Source of the DNA: an uncultured Oscillospiraceae bacterium
Lineage (GTDB): Bacteria; Bacillota; Clostridia; Oscillospirales; Ruminococcaceae
Length of the DNA stretch: 22,705 bases
Assembly: GCA_900552945.1 (NCBI GenBank)
Contig: USBI01000026.1
Span: forward strand, 1 to 22,705
Reading direction: 5' to 3'
A program made the translations under genes and the position numbers. Shown here one piece after another: positions 7,476 to 18,333 of this stretch (position 1 is the first letter of the stretch; every line of letters begins with the position of its first letter). The notes beneath the pieces were generated by a model. The model had not been told where the DNA came from. It did not search any database and saw only the letters and a list, made by a program, of their open reading frames with translations.

Positions 7476-7661
7476 TTAAACCTCCGCCATCTTTATCTTG
7501 AATTTCTTAATAGGTGCGTTGACTACTTTGATTAGAACATCATCTACTGCGTCCGTATATCTGTCTTGTGCAAGTAATTTGTTCCGCAGCGCATTAAGAG
7601 CATTTAGAATAATTCTCCGTTCACTTTCATCAATCGCTATGTAATATTTTTGATTTCGCAT
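7476..7661 (-). CDS. Small conserved mobile-element protein next to tnpV
   Basis: A 61-aa protein starting MRNQKYYIAIDESERRIILNA and containing QDRYTDAVDDVLIKV. I recognise it as a type of small hypothetical protein often found directly upstream of tnpV in clostridial integrative elements, but no function is known. A GGGAGG site 9 nt before the ATG and a 4-bp gap to tnpV support a real, co-transcribed gene. No domain or membrane segment is seen. Confidence 0.75.
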   Translation of the reverse strand: MRNQKYYIAIDESERRIILNALNALRNKLLAQDRYTDAVDDVLIKVVNAPIKKFKIKMAEV

Positions 7662-7743
7662 ATCTGCTTACCTCCCTCGCCTACATTGTAGCAAGGAAGT
7701 TTTTGCTTGACGAATGTGCGATTTTATTTTTGAACATAAAGAA

Positions 7744-7781
7744 AGACAGCGTAAAAAGCATTTTTGCCTTCTACGCTGTCT
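7744..7781. terminator. Hairpin between tnpV module and beta-galactosidase gene (probable terminator)
   Basis: AGACAGCGTA (7744-7753) pairs perfectly with TACGCTGTCT (7772-7781), loop 18 nt. On the minus strand the stem is followed by TTCTTTATG, so it may end the beta-galactosidase transcript about 100 bp after its stop. The T-tract is weak. The hairpin also marks the boundary between the mobile remnant and core-like genes. Confidence 0.55.
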
Positions 7782-7876
7782 CTTGCCTTTGCTATTGCCC
7801 GTAAAGTATATTTCAATGTTGTTTTAAATTACTGCCTTATGTGGCGTTAGCAAAAGCCAAGCCCTGTTTTTTTAAA

Positions 7877-9862
7877 TTAAAGTTCTTTGGTGTACACATG
7901 ATACGCAAACGGTTCAAGAGTTTCCTGCTGCCCGTCAAAGTAATTTTTCCATCCAGCGGGAACCGTAAACTGCTGCTGCGTCTCATTATGATTGAGAACG
8001 AACAGGTATGCTTTGGTTTCGCCGCGGCGCATAACCACTTCAACACCTTCCGGCGCATCCGCAACCGGAGCAGTCCTGGCTTTTTCAGCCAACTCACCTG
8101 CAAGCCGATCCATCAGCTCCTCGCCCGGTTCATTGCCAACGTAATAAGCAAGACCGTCTCCATACTGGTTGACCGTAATCGCAGGAGAACCTGCGTAAAA
8201 CTGAGACGCACACTCAGCGAGCGGCTGCGCCCCCTTCAGATCGATCAAATCGCTCCACTGTTCCGCTGTATAGAACTGATCGCCCCAGCGGACTTTAAGG
8301 TCTGTTTCCCACAGGCTGTCGTAATCAGGCACCTCAATACCGAGCACATCACTAAGCGCTCCCGGAAGCGGCCGGTCGCTCATACAGATGTTATTGCGGT
8401 CTTTTACGCCGGTGCGCATGGTGAGCACCAAATGGCCGCCCCCACGCACATAATCACGGTAACGCTGCTCCAACTCCGGGTCCATCAGATACTGAAGCGG
8501 GGCAACCAACAGTTTGTAACGGCTGAAGTCCGCAGTATCCTGCGCAAAATCCACCGGAATATTGCGTTTATAAAACGCCGCGTAATATTTGCGAATCTGT
8601 TCCATGTAAGACATCTTGGGATTGTGCGGCTGAATCTTCATCGCATAGTTTTGGTCGTAAGAGTAAACAATACCAACCTCCGGTTTTGGAGAAACCCCCT
8701 GGATTTCTGCCATCAGCGGACGGGTTTTATGGATGAGTTCTTTTAATTCCCGGTAACTTCTGCCTGGCTGGCCGCTGTGCGGCAGAATACCATGCCAATA
8801 CTGTTCTGTTCCAACCGTGCAGGTGCGCCAACGGAAAAACACGATCGTATCCGCTCCGTGCGCGACCGATTGCACCGCCCACAAAGAAAGCTGGCCCGGC
8901 TGCGGCATCCGGCCGATCGTTTCCCAACCGGTAATACCCGCTTGCTGCTCCATGATCCAGAAATTCTTTCCTTTTACACTCCGGATAAAATCCAGGTCGC
9001 CTGCCAGCCGATCATTCGGCTGATGAGGTGCAACCGCGAAATGCCCGCCCGGATACTGGTCATGGCTTGCAAAATCCAGCGATTTCGCAAGGTCATAATA
9101 ACTTACCTTATCGCTGAACCCCATCATATTGTGTGTGATAAACTGTTCCGGCGGGCAGATGCTTCGGATGATATCAATCTGAAGCTGCTGGAAGTCTACA
9201 ATCAAATCAGAACAGAAACGGTTCCAGTCCAGCACAGCCGAAGGGTTGCGCCCGGAGACCGTCACTTTAGGAGCCTGAACCTGTTCGAAGGAATCATACT
9301 GCTGGCTCCAGAACCAAGTTCCCCACGCATTGTTGAGCGCATCTACCGTACCGTATTTCTTACGAAGCCACTCCTGAAAATGCGCTGTACAGGAAGGGCA
9401 GTAACAAAGGTTGTAATGGCTGTTTCCCAATTCATTGTCAATCTGCCAGCCAACAACATTTGGGTCGTCTTTAAACGCGGTTGCCATCGCAGTCACAAAA
9501 CGGCGGATATGCTGCCGGTAGGTCTCATTTGACTGACAGTCATGGTGCCGGCCGCCGAAAAAGTGCTGGGTACCGTCGGAATCAATCGGCTGGATTTCAG
9601 GGTTTTTCTCAATGACCCACGCCGGCGGCGCCGCAGTTGGAGTTCCCAAAATCGACTTGATCCCATGCTTTGCCAAAAGCGCTACCGCTTCCTTCAGCCA
9701 TTCAAAATGAAATTCTCCCTCACGTGGCTCCATTTTCGCCCAGGAAAATTCCGCCATGCGAACAACGTCAATTCCCATTTCCTCCATGAGTTTCGCATCG
9801 GTTTCCCACCGGTCACGCGGCCAGTGTTCCGGATAGTAATCGGCTCCATAATAAAACGCCAT
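7877..9862 (-). CDS. Beta-galactosidase, glycoside hydrolase family 42
   Basis: A 661-aa GH42 enzyme that removes terminal beta-D-galactose from oligosaccharides. The N-terminal TIM barrel (FYYGADYYPEHWP onward) carries acid/base Glu144 in QIDNELG and nucleophile Glu305 in FWIMEQQAG. Cys109, Cys153, Cys155 and Cys158 (LCYCPSC) match the zinc cluster of GH42 enzymes. A trimerisation-like domain with PLQYLMD and a short beta domain follow. There is no signal peptide, so it is cytoplasmic. I chose ATG at 9862 because GGGAGGA lies 8-9 nt upstream; a start 12 codons earlier has no such site. It is a single gene with its own promoter. Substrates may be galacto-oligosaccharides or arabinogalactan fragments; sequence cannot decide. 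Confidence 0.96.
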   Translation of the reverse strand: MAFYYGADYYPEHWPRDRWETDAKLMEEMGIDVVRMAEFSWAKMEPREGEFHFEWLKEAVALLAKHGIKSILGTPTAAPPAWVIEKNPEIQPIDSDGTQHFFGGRHHDCQSNETYRQHIRRFVTAMATAFKDDPNVVGWQIDNELGNSHYNLCYCPSCTAHFQEWLRKKYGTVDALNNAWGTWFWSQQYDSFEQVQAPKVTVSGRNPSAVLDWNRFCSDLIVDFQQLQIDIIRSICPPEQFITHNMMGFSDKVSYYDLAKSLDFASHDQYPGGHFAVAPHQPNDRLAGDLDFIRSVKGKNFWIMEQQAGITGWETIGRMPQPGQLSLWAVQSVAHGADTIVFFRWRTCTVGTEQYWHGILPHSGQPGRSYRELKELIHKTRPLMAEIQGVSPKPEVGIVYSYDQNYAMKIQPHNPKMSYMEQIRKYYAAFYKRNIPVDFAQDTADFSRYKLLVAPLQYLMDPELEQRYRDYVRGGGHLVLTMRTGVKDRNNICMSDRPLPGALSDVLGIEVPDYDSLWETDLKVRWGDQFYTAEQWSDLIDLKGAQPLAECASQFYAGSPAITVNQYGDGLAYYVGNEPGEELMDRLAGELAEKARTAPVADAPEGVEVVMRRGETKAYLFVLNHNETQQQFTVPAGWKNYFDGQQETLEPFAYHVYTKEL

Positions 9863-9928
9863 ATAGCTGTTCCTCCCTGCTTGATATGGTAAACGCATTG
9901 CCTGAAAACAAAGTGTGACGCTGCGCTC

Positions 9929-9957
9929 ATTATATCACCACCCAACACCGCAATCAA
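9929..9957 (-). promoter_or_regulatory. Promoter of the GH42 gene
   Basis: TTGATT (9952-9957) and a consensus TATAAT (9929-9934) are spaced by 17 bp on the minus strand, about 67 bp before the ATG. A loosely symmetric element (9888-9902, GGTAAACGCATTGCC) lies in the leader and could be a LacI-type operator, but symmetry is poor. Confidence 0.78.
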
Positions 9958-10097
9958 AGCTTTTTTATGGGACTTTTTTAACCATTTACTCCATTTTTTT
10001 GACCCAGATAAACATCCTTTTATCACCGCATAAAAAGGCATTCCATATTTCTTTACTGCGCGAAGTTATGCCTAAAACAAATACCCCTTACAAACAG

Positions 10098-10127
10098 AAA
10101 AAACGCCGTATTTAAACGGCGTTTTTT
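10098..10127. terminator. Strong bidirectional terminator after mgsA
   Basis: AAAAAACGCCGT (10098-10109) pairs perfectly with ACGGCGTTTTTT (10116-10127) across a 6-nt loop. On the minus strand it sits 7 nt after the methylglyoxal synthase stop and ends the HD-trmB-mgsA operon. Confidence 0.92.
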
Positions 10128-10134
10128 GGAAAAC

Positions 10135-10626
10135 TCATTGAAAGCTTTGAATCCGGTCCTGTATTTTTTTATTGTAATTCGTAATCTGATGGTCATACTC
10201 TTCATTCATAAAACGGGAATGAAGCATGAAGTCCGCCGTAGCTCGATTGGTGGCAATCGGAATATCATAAACCACGGCAATGCGCAGCAGCGCACGAACG
10301 TCCGGGTCATGCGGCTGGGATTCCAGAGGATCCCAGAAAAAGACGACCATATCGATCGCGCCTTCCACGATTTTTGCACCCACCTGCTGGTCGCCGCCCA
10401 ATGGGCCACTATTATACGCCCGAACCGGAAGTTCAGCCGCTTCAGCAATCAGGCGCGCCGTTGTACCAGTGCCGCACAGAAAATGCTTTTTTAACTCTTC
10501 ACTGTTTTCTTTGACCCACTCGACCAATTCTTTTTTCTTATGATCGTGCGCAATTAAAGCAATGTGTTTTTGTTTCCCAATGGTCATCGTAAGAAAATCA
10601 TCCTGAAACAGGCTCTTTTCGGACAT
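10135..10626 (-). CDS. mgsA: Methylglyoxal synthase
   Basis: A 163-aa cytoplasmic lyase that converts dihydroxyacetone phosphate to methylglyoxal and phosphate, a bypass of lower glycolysis under phosphate limitation or sugar excess. Landmarks match the family: ALIAHDHKK (His27/Asp28), CGTGTTARLI phosphate loop (51-60), SGPLGGDQQ with catalytic Asp79, and PHDPDVRALLRIAVVYDIPIATN with His106 and Asp109. Length is normal (about 150 aa) with a short N-terminal extension. AGGAGG lies 8-9 nt before the ATG, and the gene begins 15 bp after trmB, so it is the last gene of that operon. No regulator is seen. Confidence 0.96.
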   Translation of the reverse strand: MSEKSLFQDDFLTMTIGKQKHIALIAHDHKKKELVEWVKENSEELKKHFLCGTGTTARLIAEAAELPVRAYNSGPLGGDQQVGAKIVEGAIDMVVFFWDPLESQPHDPDVRALLRIAVVYDIPIATNRATADFMLHSRFMNEEYDHQITNYNKKIQDRIQSFQ

Positions 10627-10641
10627 GTTATTTCCTCCTCG

Positions 10642-11310
10642 TCACACAGTCGCACCGGTGCCTTCGCAGACAGCGGCGACCAAAAATTTTATATTTTTTC
10701 CCATCCGCACAAACATCTCTTCGTGTTCGGTGGGAATACTGCCCGAAAACCCACTTTTCGCGAGGTCCCAGGTTTGATAGCTGATTTCATATCCGGCTTC
10801 ATTAAAATAACCGATCGAGTCTTCAAACAGTTCATCATCATCCGTCTTAAACCAGATCTCCCCGCCGTCCACCAAAAATTCTTTATACTTTAACAGCTGA
10901 CGGGTATGGGTAAGCCGGTGTTTTTTATGCCGGTCTTTTGGCCATGGATTGCAGAAGTTGATGTAAATTCGTTCAATTCGGTCTTCCGGCGCGATAATCT
11001 GGTCAATCCGCTCAATATCCTGTGACATGAGCCGCACATGGGACGTAGCCACGCGATCCAGCTTTTCAATGTTGCGTTTTGCCATGGCGAGCATTTCGCT
11101 TTTGATATCCACCACCAGAAAATTGACTTCTGGATGATGAGAAGCGAGTTCCGCCATAAAGCCGCCTTTTCCACAGCCAAGTTCCAGCTGTATCGGCTGA
11201 CCGTTTTGAAACGCCTGTGCCCACCGCCCGCGGTATATGACAGGCTCGCGAACATAAAACGAACAGGCTTCCAGTTCCGGGCGTGCCCAGGGTTTGTGCC
11301 GAATCCGCAT
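10642..11310 (-). CDS. trmB: tRNA (guanine-N7-)-methyltransferase
   Basis: A 222-aa SAM-dependent enzyme that makes m7G46 in the variable loop of tRNAs. SAM-binding [10 protein letters not shown] starts at 42; the family signature [19 protein letters not shown] spans 117-135; SIPTEHE is at 191-197. Length matches bacterial TrmB (about 210-240). The ATG follows the HD-protein stop by 2 bp, and its GGAGGGGAG ribosome site lies within the end of that gene, so the two are coupled. The C-terminal GTGATV tail is not part of the usual domain. Confidence 0.96.
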   Translation of the reverse strand: MRIRHKPWARPELEACSFYVREPVIYRGRWAQAFQNGQPIQLELGCGKGGFMAELASHHPEVNFLVVDIKSEMLAMAKRNIEKLDRVATSHVRLMSQDIERIDQIIAPEDRIERIYINFCNPWPKDRHKKHRLTHTRQLLKYKEFLVDGGEIWFKTDDDELFEDSIGYFNEAGYEISYQTWDLAKSGFSGSIPTEHEEMFVRMGKNIKFLVAAVCEGTGATV

Positions 11311-11312
11311 AA

Positions 11313-11957
11313 TTATCTCCCCTCCAGAAAATAGGTCGCTTCCATATCCGCTGTAGCAAGCGCAAACGCAAGCGGATATTTTTCAAAAGAAGCGCCGACA
11401 TTGCGCGGGTCATCGTTGCCGGAAAAGCCCATATGATACCGGATGGCAAAAGCCTCCTCCCGGGTCAGGCGCATAAATCCGGAAATGATATAAACCGACT
11501 TTTCCCCGTGCCCATACGGAAGCTGGTCGTCAAACTCGTAGCAGGGAACCTTCTGCCAGACTCCATTATCATCTTTTACATTGCGGGTAGAGCGTTTGTA
11601 CACATTGACCTTGCATATGTCATGAAGCAGTCCCGCAATGGCAATGGACTCCTCGCTCACATCCACTCCGTAGCGCTCTTTTACACGCGGCCGGGCGAGA
11701 TAATCCGAAAGGCATTCATACACATTCAGGCTGTGTTCCACAAGCCCGCCGTCATACGCGCCATGGTACCGCGCGCTTGCAGGCGCAGTAAAGAAATCGC
11801 TCGCGCGGGAATCAAGGTATTCCAATAATTTTTCTGCTCCGTCCCGTTTGATTTTTTCCTGATAGATACGGATAAACGTTTCTTTCACAGCCGGTTCCGC
11901 CCGCCTTTCTGCCACCGTCAATAAACGGCAATTTTCTACAAAACATATTTTTTTCAT
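11313..11957 (-). CDS. HD-domain phosphohydrolase
   Basis: A 214-aa protein with an HD metal-dependent phosphohydrolase domain. Likely ligands are His75 (GGLVEHS), His112-Asp113 (LLHDICK), His150 (YGHGEKS), His175 (AIRYHMG) and Asp204 (TADMEATY). The arrangement resembles the HD part of YhaM-type proteins, but the N-terminal OB-fold of YhaM is absent. The substrate is unknown; nucleotide or RNA ends are possible. It is first of the HD-trmB-mgsA operon. The start is uncertain: no ribosome site precedes the ATG at 11957, and a TATAAT hexamer overlaps the start codon. Another TATAAT lies at 12022-12027, without a good -35. The upstream gap to 12168 is AT-rich and empty. Confidence 0.85.
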   Translation of the reverse strand: MKKICFVENCRLLTVAERRAEPAVKETFIRIYQEKIKRDGAEKLLEYLDSRASDFFTAPASARYHGAYDGGLVEHSLNVYECLSDYLARPRVKERYGVDVSEESIAIAGLLHDICKVNVYKRSTRNVKDDNGVWQKVPCYEFDDQLPYGHGEKSVYIISGFMRLTREEAFAIRYHMGFSGNDDPRNVGASFEKYPLAFALATADMEATYFLEGR

Positions 11958-12168
11958 TATACCATGTTTTAAAAAAGCCGAAAAGAGGAATTTTTGATTC
12001 CGTTTTGTATATTTTTTTAATATTATACAGATTTTTGCTGTTTTTGGTTGATTTTATCCCCCATAAGCTTATTTTTACATCATCCCAATGCGATACAGAT
12101 ATATTGGTACCGATTGAATTTAAGCCTTATTTTTGGCAATATTATTATACAAAACGTATTATTTTCGA

Positions 12169-12873
12169 TTATTCTACATTTTTCGAGGACAGCCAGGCGA
12201 TCTGCGGCGCAATCTCCCGCTCAAGCTGCGCCATTCGCTCACGCTGAAAAAAACAGTCCGGACAATATGTCTGTACCAGCTTCCAAAACGCGGCGGAATG
12301 GTTGTGCTCCTTGGTATGGCATAATTCATGAAGGATGACATAATCCACACAAGCATCCGGCAGAAGCATGAGAAATTTGGAAAGACGGATTTCATTTCTT
12401 CCGGTGCAGCTTCCCCACCTCGTCCGGGCGGAACCCACCGAAATCCGCGCAGCACTCAGCCCTGTTTGCCGGGAAAGTACCGAAAGCCGTGCGGGAAGGT
12501 AATCGTTTGCCTGCCGCAAGAGAAACTCCTGAAACTGCTTTTTCCGAATCGGCTCATGCGGCGAAACCGCAAAAACTTGATCCGCAAACAACAAAGCGGC
12601 GTTTTCATCCCGCGCATAGGTGATTCGATAATCCTGCCCGCGGAACCAGAACGTCTTTCCTTCCTGCGCATGGTATGCCGCAAGACGTTTGTTTCGTTCT
12701 TCAGCCCGGGCAACGTGTTCCTTGATCCATCCGCTCTTGGACGCGATAAATTTCTCAATAACCGCTGCAGGCATCCGCAAAGGCGCGCGAACCTCTACTG
12801 TACCATCCGGAAGCACATGAACAGCCAGCGTTTTCCGTTTCATGCGAATCAGCTTATAACAACATTTTTCCAT
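12169..12873 (-). CDS. YgjP-like metallopeptidase (DUF45, zincin)
   Basis: A 234-aa protein of the YgjP/SprT-like family, predicted zinc-dependent peptidases of unknown substrate. Signatures are RWGSC (152-156), zinc motif HELCH (182-186) with Glu183 as likely base, and the downstream NHSAAFWKLV with His192 as probable third ligand. The N-terminal half (RKTLAVHVLPDGTVEVRAP) has the usual beta-rich start. No signal peptide or membrane helix is present. ATG at 12873 has GAGGA about 7 nt upstream. No promoter is clear between it and the terminator at 12941-12970, so it may depend on read-through or a weak promoter. Confidence 0.9.
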   Translation of the reverse strand: MEKCCYKLIRMKRKTLAVHVLPDGTVEVRAPLRMPAAVIEKFIASKSGWIKEHVARAEERNKRLAAYHAQEGKTFWFRGQDYRITYARDENAALLFADQVFAVSPHEPIRKKQFQEFLLRQANDYLPARLSVLSRQTGLSAARISVGSARTRWGSCTGRNEIRLSKFLMLLPDACVDYVILHELCHTKEHNHSAAFWKLVQTYCPDCFFQRERMAQLEREIAPQIAWLSSKNVE

Positions 12874-12940
12874 CGGACTTCCTCACTTTTCCAGGCGGTT
12901 GCTCTAAAAAACAAAAAACAGCCGCGATTCATCGAACAGC

Positions 12941-12970
12941 AAAAGCGTCCGGCCGTCGCCGGACGCTTTT
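12941..12970. terminator. Strong bidirectional terminator of the GH95-kinase-GH51 operon
   Basis: AAAAGCGTCCGG (12941-12952) pairs perfectly with CCGGACGCTTTT (12959-12970), loop 6 nt. On the minus strand it lies 21 bp after the GH51 stop; a poly-T end is formed on either strand. Confidence 0.92.
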
Positions 12971-12991
12971 GTCCTTTTTCAACAAATCGGT

Positions 12992-15508
<2,517 letters not shown>

Positions 15509-15512
<4 letters not shown>

Positions 15513-17776
15513 TTTTCTTCCGCTCCGATCAACGTATAATCGTTGCCGTTGTGGTTATATACCTTACAGCTTGTCACGCGGCCATCTTCCCAGGCAAAGT
15601 CAAGCTCAAAACCACCGCGGGCACGTACCCCTTTGAGGCTTCCCTTGTTCCACGCGGCGGGAAGGTTCGGCAGAAGCTCGATCTCATACCCGGTGATTTT
15701 CCCGCTCTCGTCGGTAAGCGGGCGGGATTGAACAAGCGCTTCCAGCATGAGCGCCGGGAAGCCGCCGCTGATATCCGCGTTGAAGATGCTAGGACCCATA
15801 TCGTGCGAAGAAGCGAAGGTGTTATAATAGTTGTTCTTTGCCATGATGCAGAGCAGCCGCCAAACCGTCGCGTTATCCCGCAGATGCGCCGCGGCAAATC
15901 CCATCTGGATATTGCCGAACGCCATTTCGCCCTGCTCTTTTTCCTTAAACTTCATACGGTATTCATACGCTTTTTCACAAGCGTCGTACAAAGCTTTGTT
16001 GTTTCGAATCTCCTCCGGCAGACCGTAGTAGATCATATACAAATGCGAGGAATGACGGTGATCGTAACGGTCTTTGAGCTGCGGCACCGCCCATTCTTTA
16101 AGCGCGCCGTCCTCGTTGATGAGGTAAGGCGGCATTTTTTCAAGCATGTACTTCCATTTCGGAATATTTTCCTGCTCAATGCCAAGGGTAGTACAGCCTT
16201 CGATCAGGTTTGAATATAGCTCTTTTGCCACCGCAATATCCATGGTCGCGTTGACACATGCCTGCGCTTCGGAACCCTCCGGATTGTTTTCCGGCGAGTA
16301 GGACGGGGTGAAGAACCAATGGCCGTTTTCATCCTCGATGAGAAAATCCTCATAAAACTGAGCGCATTCTTTCATGTACGGCAGCGCGTGGTTGATAAAG
16401 AAGTCCCGGTCGCCGGTGTAAAGGAAATAATCATAGAAGAAATGCGCGTTCCAAGCGGCGCCGGCTGTCCAGAAGGTCATGCACCAGCGGTGACCAAAGT
16501 GGTTGAGCAGTCCGTGATTGTTCCCGCGGCAGGCGAGCATCATACCACGGCAGCCGTAAAGGGTCTGCGCGTTGATGCGGTTATCCGGGATCAATTCCTC
16601 TTCATAATCGATGAAGCTGTCCATCGCTTCAAACATATTGCCCGGCAGAGCGCCAAGAATTGCGGTCTGCAGATTTCCATTCTGGGTGTAGTCACCCGAC
16701 CAGTAGGGATGATTGGTACCGGTCCAACGGCCCTGCAGGTTCGGCGGGCGCTTGCCGCTGGAACAAAGGATCTCATACCGGCCGGCGTCAAATATCCGTT
16801 TAAAGAATCCGTTCGGCGGAGCGGCATCCGGCGTGCGGGAACGCGCCCACAGTTCTTCGGCAAGCTGTCCATCGCTCTCCGGGTCGTCCAGGTCCAACGA
16901 AATGCGGTCATAAATGGTTTTGTGGATGTCCGTATGCGCTTTGAGCAGCGCATCATAATCGGCAGAAACGCCGGAAAACGCGTCCGCCGCCGATTCGCCT
17001 GACTGCTTTACATCCTCACAAACAATCACATTCACAAAAATAAGGGTTTCCGTCGCACCCGAAACAGAAATTCCGTTCTGACCGGAGACCATTTTGCCGT
17101 CCGTTTTCGCGACTTTTGCCGCACAACGGTAACCGTAATCGGTCGTGGTAAACGAGCCTTCATAAGAAATCGTATCACCCTGGGCGCAAATCACGGCCGG
17201 CGCGTAGTTTCTGGTGTAACCAACTTCCCACCATTCGTTCGGCTGGTCGGTCTCCTCCAGCTCACGCAGCTGCACCTCATAATCCAGCGGTGCGGAAGAA
17301 GTGATGCGCATAACGGCAAATCCGCTCGCGCGGGAAACAAACACCTCGCGTTTGACCGAAACGCCGTCAAGGAGGAATTCGGTCGTAGACACACCGGTTT
17401 CAAAATCCAGTGACTTTTTATATTCGGTCTCTTGCCCACCTTTCATATCCACCGCAAGCGTGCAGGCGGACATAAAGGAGTCATCCCAGTACATTTCATG
17501 TTCAAAGCCCTCTTCCTTGCCCTGACGGACAACAAAGTTAGCCGCTTCCTGGTACTCCCCTTTGGCAAGCAGTTCCCGGATGGTCCCAAGCGTTTTTGCC
17601 GTATGCACCGGGAGATGCTTCGGATGAAGCGGCGCATACAGGTTTTCGTGGCTGAACAGCACCTTTTCATTCGGTCCTCCGCCCATGACCAGCGCGCCGA
17701 TGGTGCCGTTTCCACAAAGCATGCCCTCTTCCCATCGGGATGCATGCAATTTGCTTTCATAGCCATGCTTTATCAT
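15509..17776 (-). CDS. Glycoside hydrolase family 95 protein (alpha-L-fucosidase or alpha-L-galactosidase)
   Basis: A 755-aa GH95-type enzyme. The N-terminal beta domain (WEEGMLCGNGTIGALVMGG) binds a helical barrel. Positions matching the Bifidobacterium AfcA active site are Asn366/Asn368 (YTQNGNLQ), Glu496 (SYSPENN), HRHSSHLY at 573-580 and Asp668 (FNADISGGFPALMLEALVQS). GH95 members cleave alpha-1,2-L-fucose or the closely related L-galactose. The motifs around the catalytic residues deviate from classical fucosidases, so the substrate is open. No signal peptide: cytoplasmic. GGAGG lies 7 nt before the ATG. It is the first gene of the operon with the kinase and GH51, behind a near-consensus promoter. 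Confidence 0.88.
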
Positions 17777-17827
17777 GTTAATGCCTCCGTTTTCATGGAA
17801 GATAGATTTACAGAATAAACTAAACTA

Positions 17828-17856
17828 ATCCTAGTCCTTTCCCGAAAGTGTGTCAA
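17828..17856 (-). promoter_or_regulatory. Promoter of the GH95-kinase-GH51 operon
   Basis: A consensus TTGACA (17851-17856) and TAGGAT (17828-17833) are separated by 17 bp on the minus strand, about 50 bp before the GH95 start. Confidence 0.82.
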
Positions 17857-17862
17857 GAAAGG

Positions 17863-17883
17863 GAAAATGAAATTTTCATTTTC
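17863..17883. promoter_or_regulatory. 21-bp palindrome just upstream of the GH95 promoter (operator candidate)
   Basis: GAAAATGAAA (17863-17872) and TTTCATTTTC (17874-17883) form a perfect inverted repeat around one central T. It lies 6 bp upstream of the -35 box, a position suited to an activator. No T-run or GC-rich stem suggests a terminator. The binding protein is unknown. Confidence 0.55.
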
Positions 17884-17946
17884 TACCATTTGCCGGAATG
17901 TTGGGGATTTCTTTGTTAAAAACGACGGATTCTTTTTTGCGCAAAC

Positions 17947-17971
17947 AAAAAGGCGCCCCAGACGGGACGCC
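17947..17971 (-). terminator. Terminator after the citrate synthase-gntR-MGMT operon
   Basis: On the minus strand GGCGTCCC pairs with GGGGCGCC (8 bp, one G-U, 4-nt loop) and TTTTTGTTTG follows. It lies about 50 bp after the MGMT-protein stop. Confidence 0.85.
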
Positions 17972-18018
17972 CCTGTTATACAAGTTGAATTTTCATGTGT
18001 TTTATATGCGGAAAGCAA

Positions 18019-18333
18019 TTATACTGTCGAACAGCCATCCCAGCCGAAGCGCTTTAAATCGACATAACCGTCCTGCACCGTAACGCCTTCACCTTCCAAA
18101 AGGCGCTGCTGGGCATCGGTCCCTCCAAAGGCGAATGACGGCGCGAGCCGCCCTTCCCGGTTGACCACCCGGTGACAGGGGATCACCCCCGGCTTCGGGT
18201 TGACGTGCAGGGCATACCCTACCACGCGGGAAGCGCGCGGGCTTCCGGCAAGCATGGCGATCTGTCCGTAGGTCGCGACCTTTCCTTTGGGGATACGGCA
18301 AACCGCTTCATACACCCGGTCGTAAAAGCTCAT
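18019..18333 (-). CDS. MGMT-family protein (minimal DNA alkyltransferase domain)
   Basis: A 104-aa protein that consists only of the C-terminal DNA-binding/alkyltransferase domain of O6-alkylguanine-DNA alkyltransferases. The active-site motif PCHRVV with Cys53 is intact, unlike Trp/Ala-substituted alkyltransferase-like proteins, and the helix-turn-helix region PKGKVATYGQIAMLAG is clear. The N-terminal domain of Ogt/MGMT is absent, so activity as a suicide alkyltransferase is likely but not certain. Its ATG overlaps the gntR stop by 4 nt (ATGA), showing tight coupling in the operon. The functional link to citrate synthesis is not obvious. Confidence 0.9.
   Translation of the reverse strand: MSFYDRVYEAVCRIPKGKVATYGQIAMLAGSPRASRVVGYALHVNPKPGVIPCHRVVNREGRLAPSFAFGGTDAQQRLLEGEGVTVQDGYVDLKRFGWDGCSTV

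Noticed and set aside
7841..8746. 301-aa plus-strand open frame
   Set aside because: Antisense to the GH42 gene, basic and repetitive in composition, no ribosome site; a shadow frame. The 251-aa frame at 8777-9532 is rejected for the same reason.
9888..9902. LacI-type operator in the GH42 leader
   Set aside because: Only about half of the positions are symmetric; no LacI regulator in the window.
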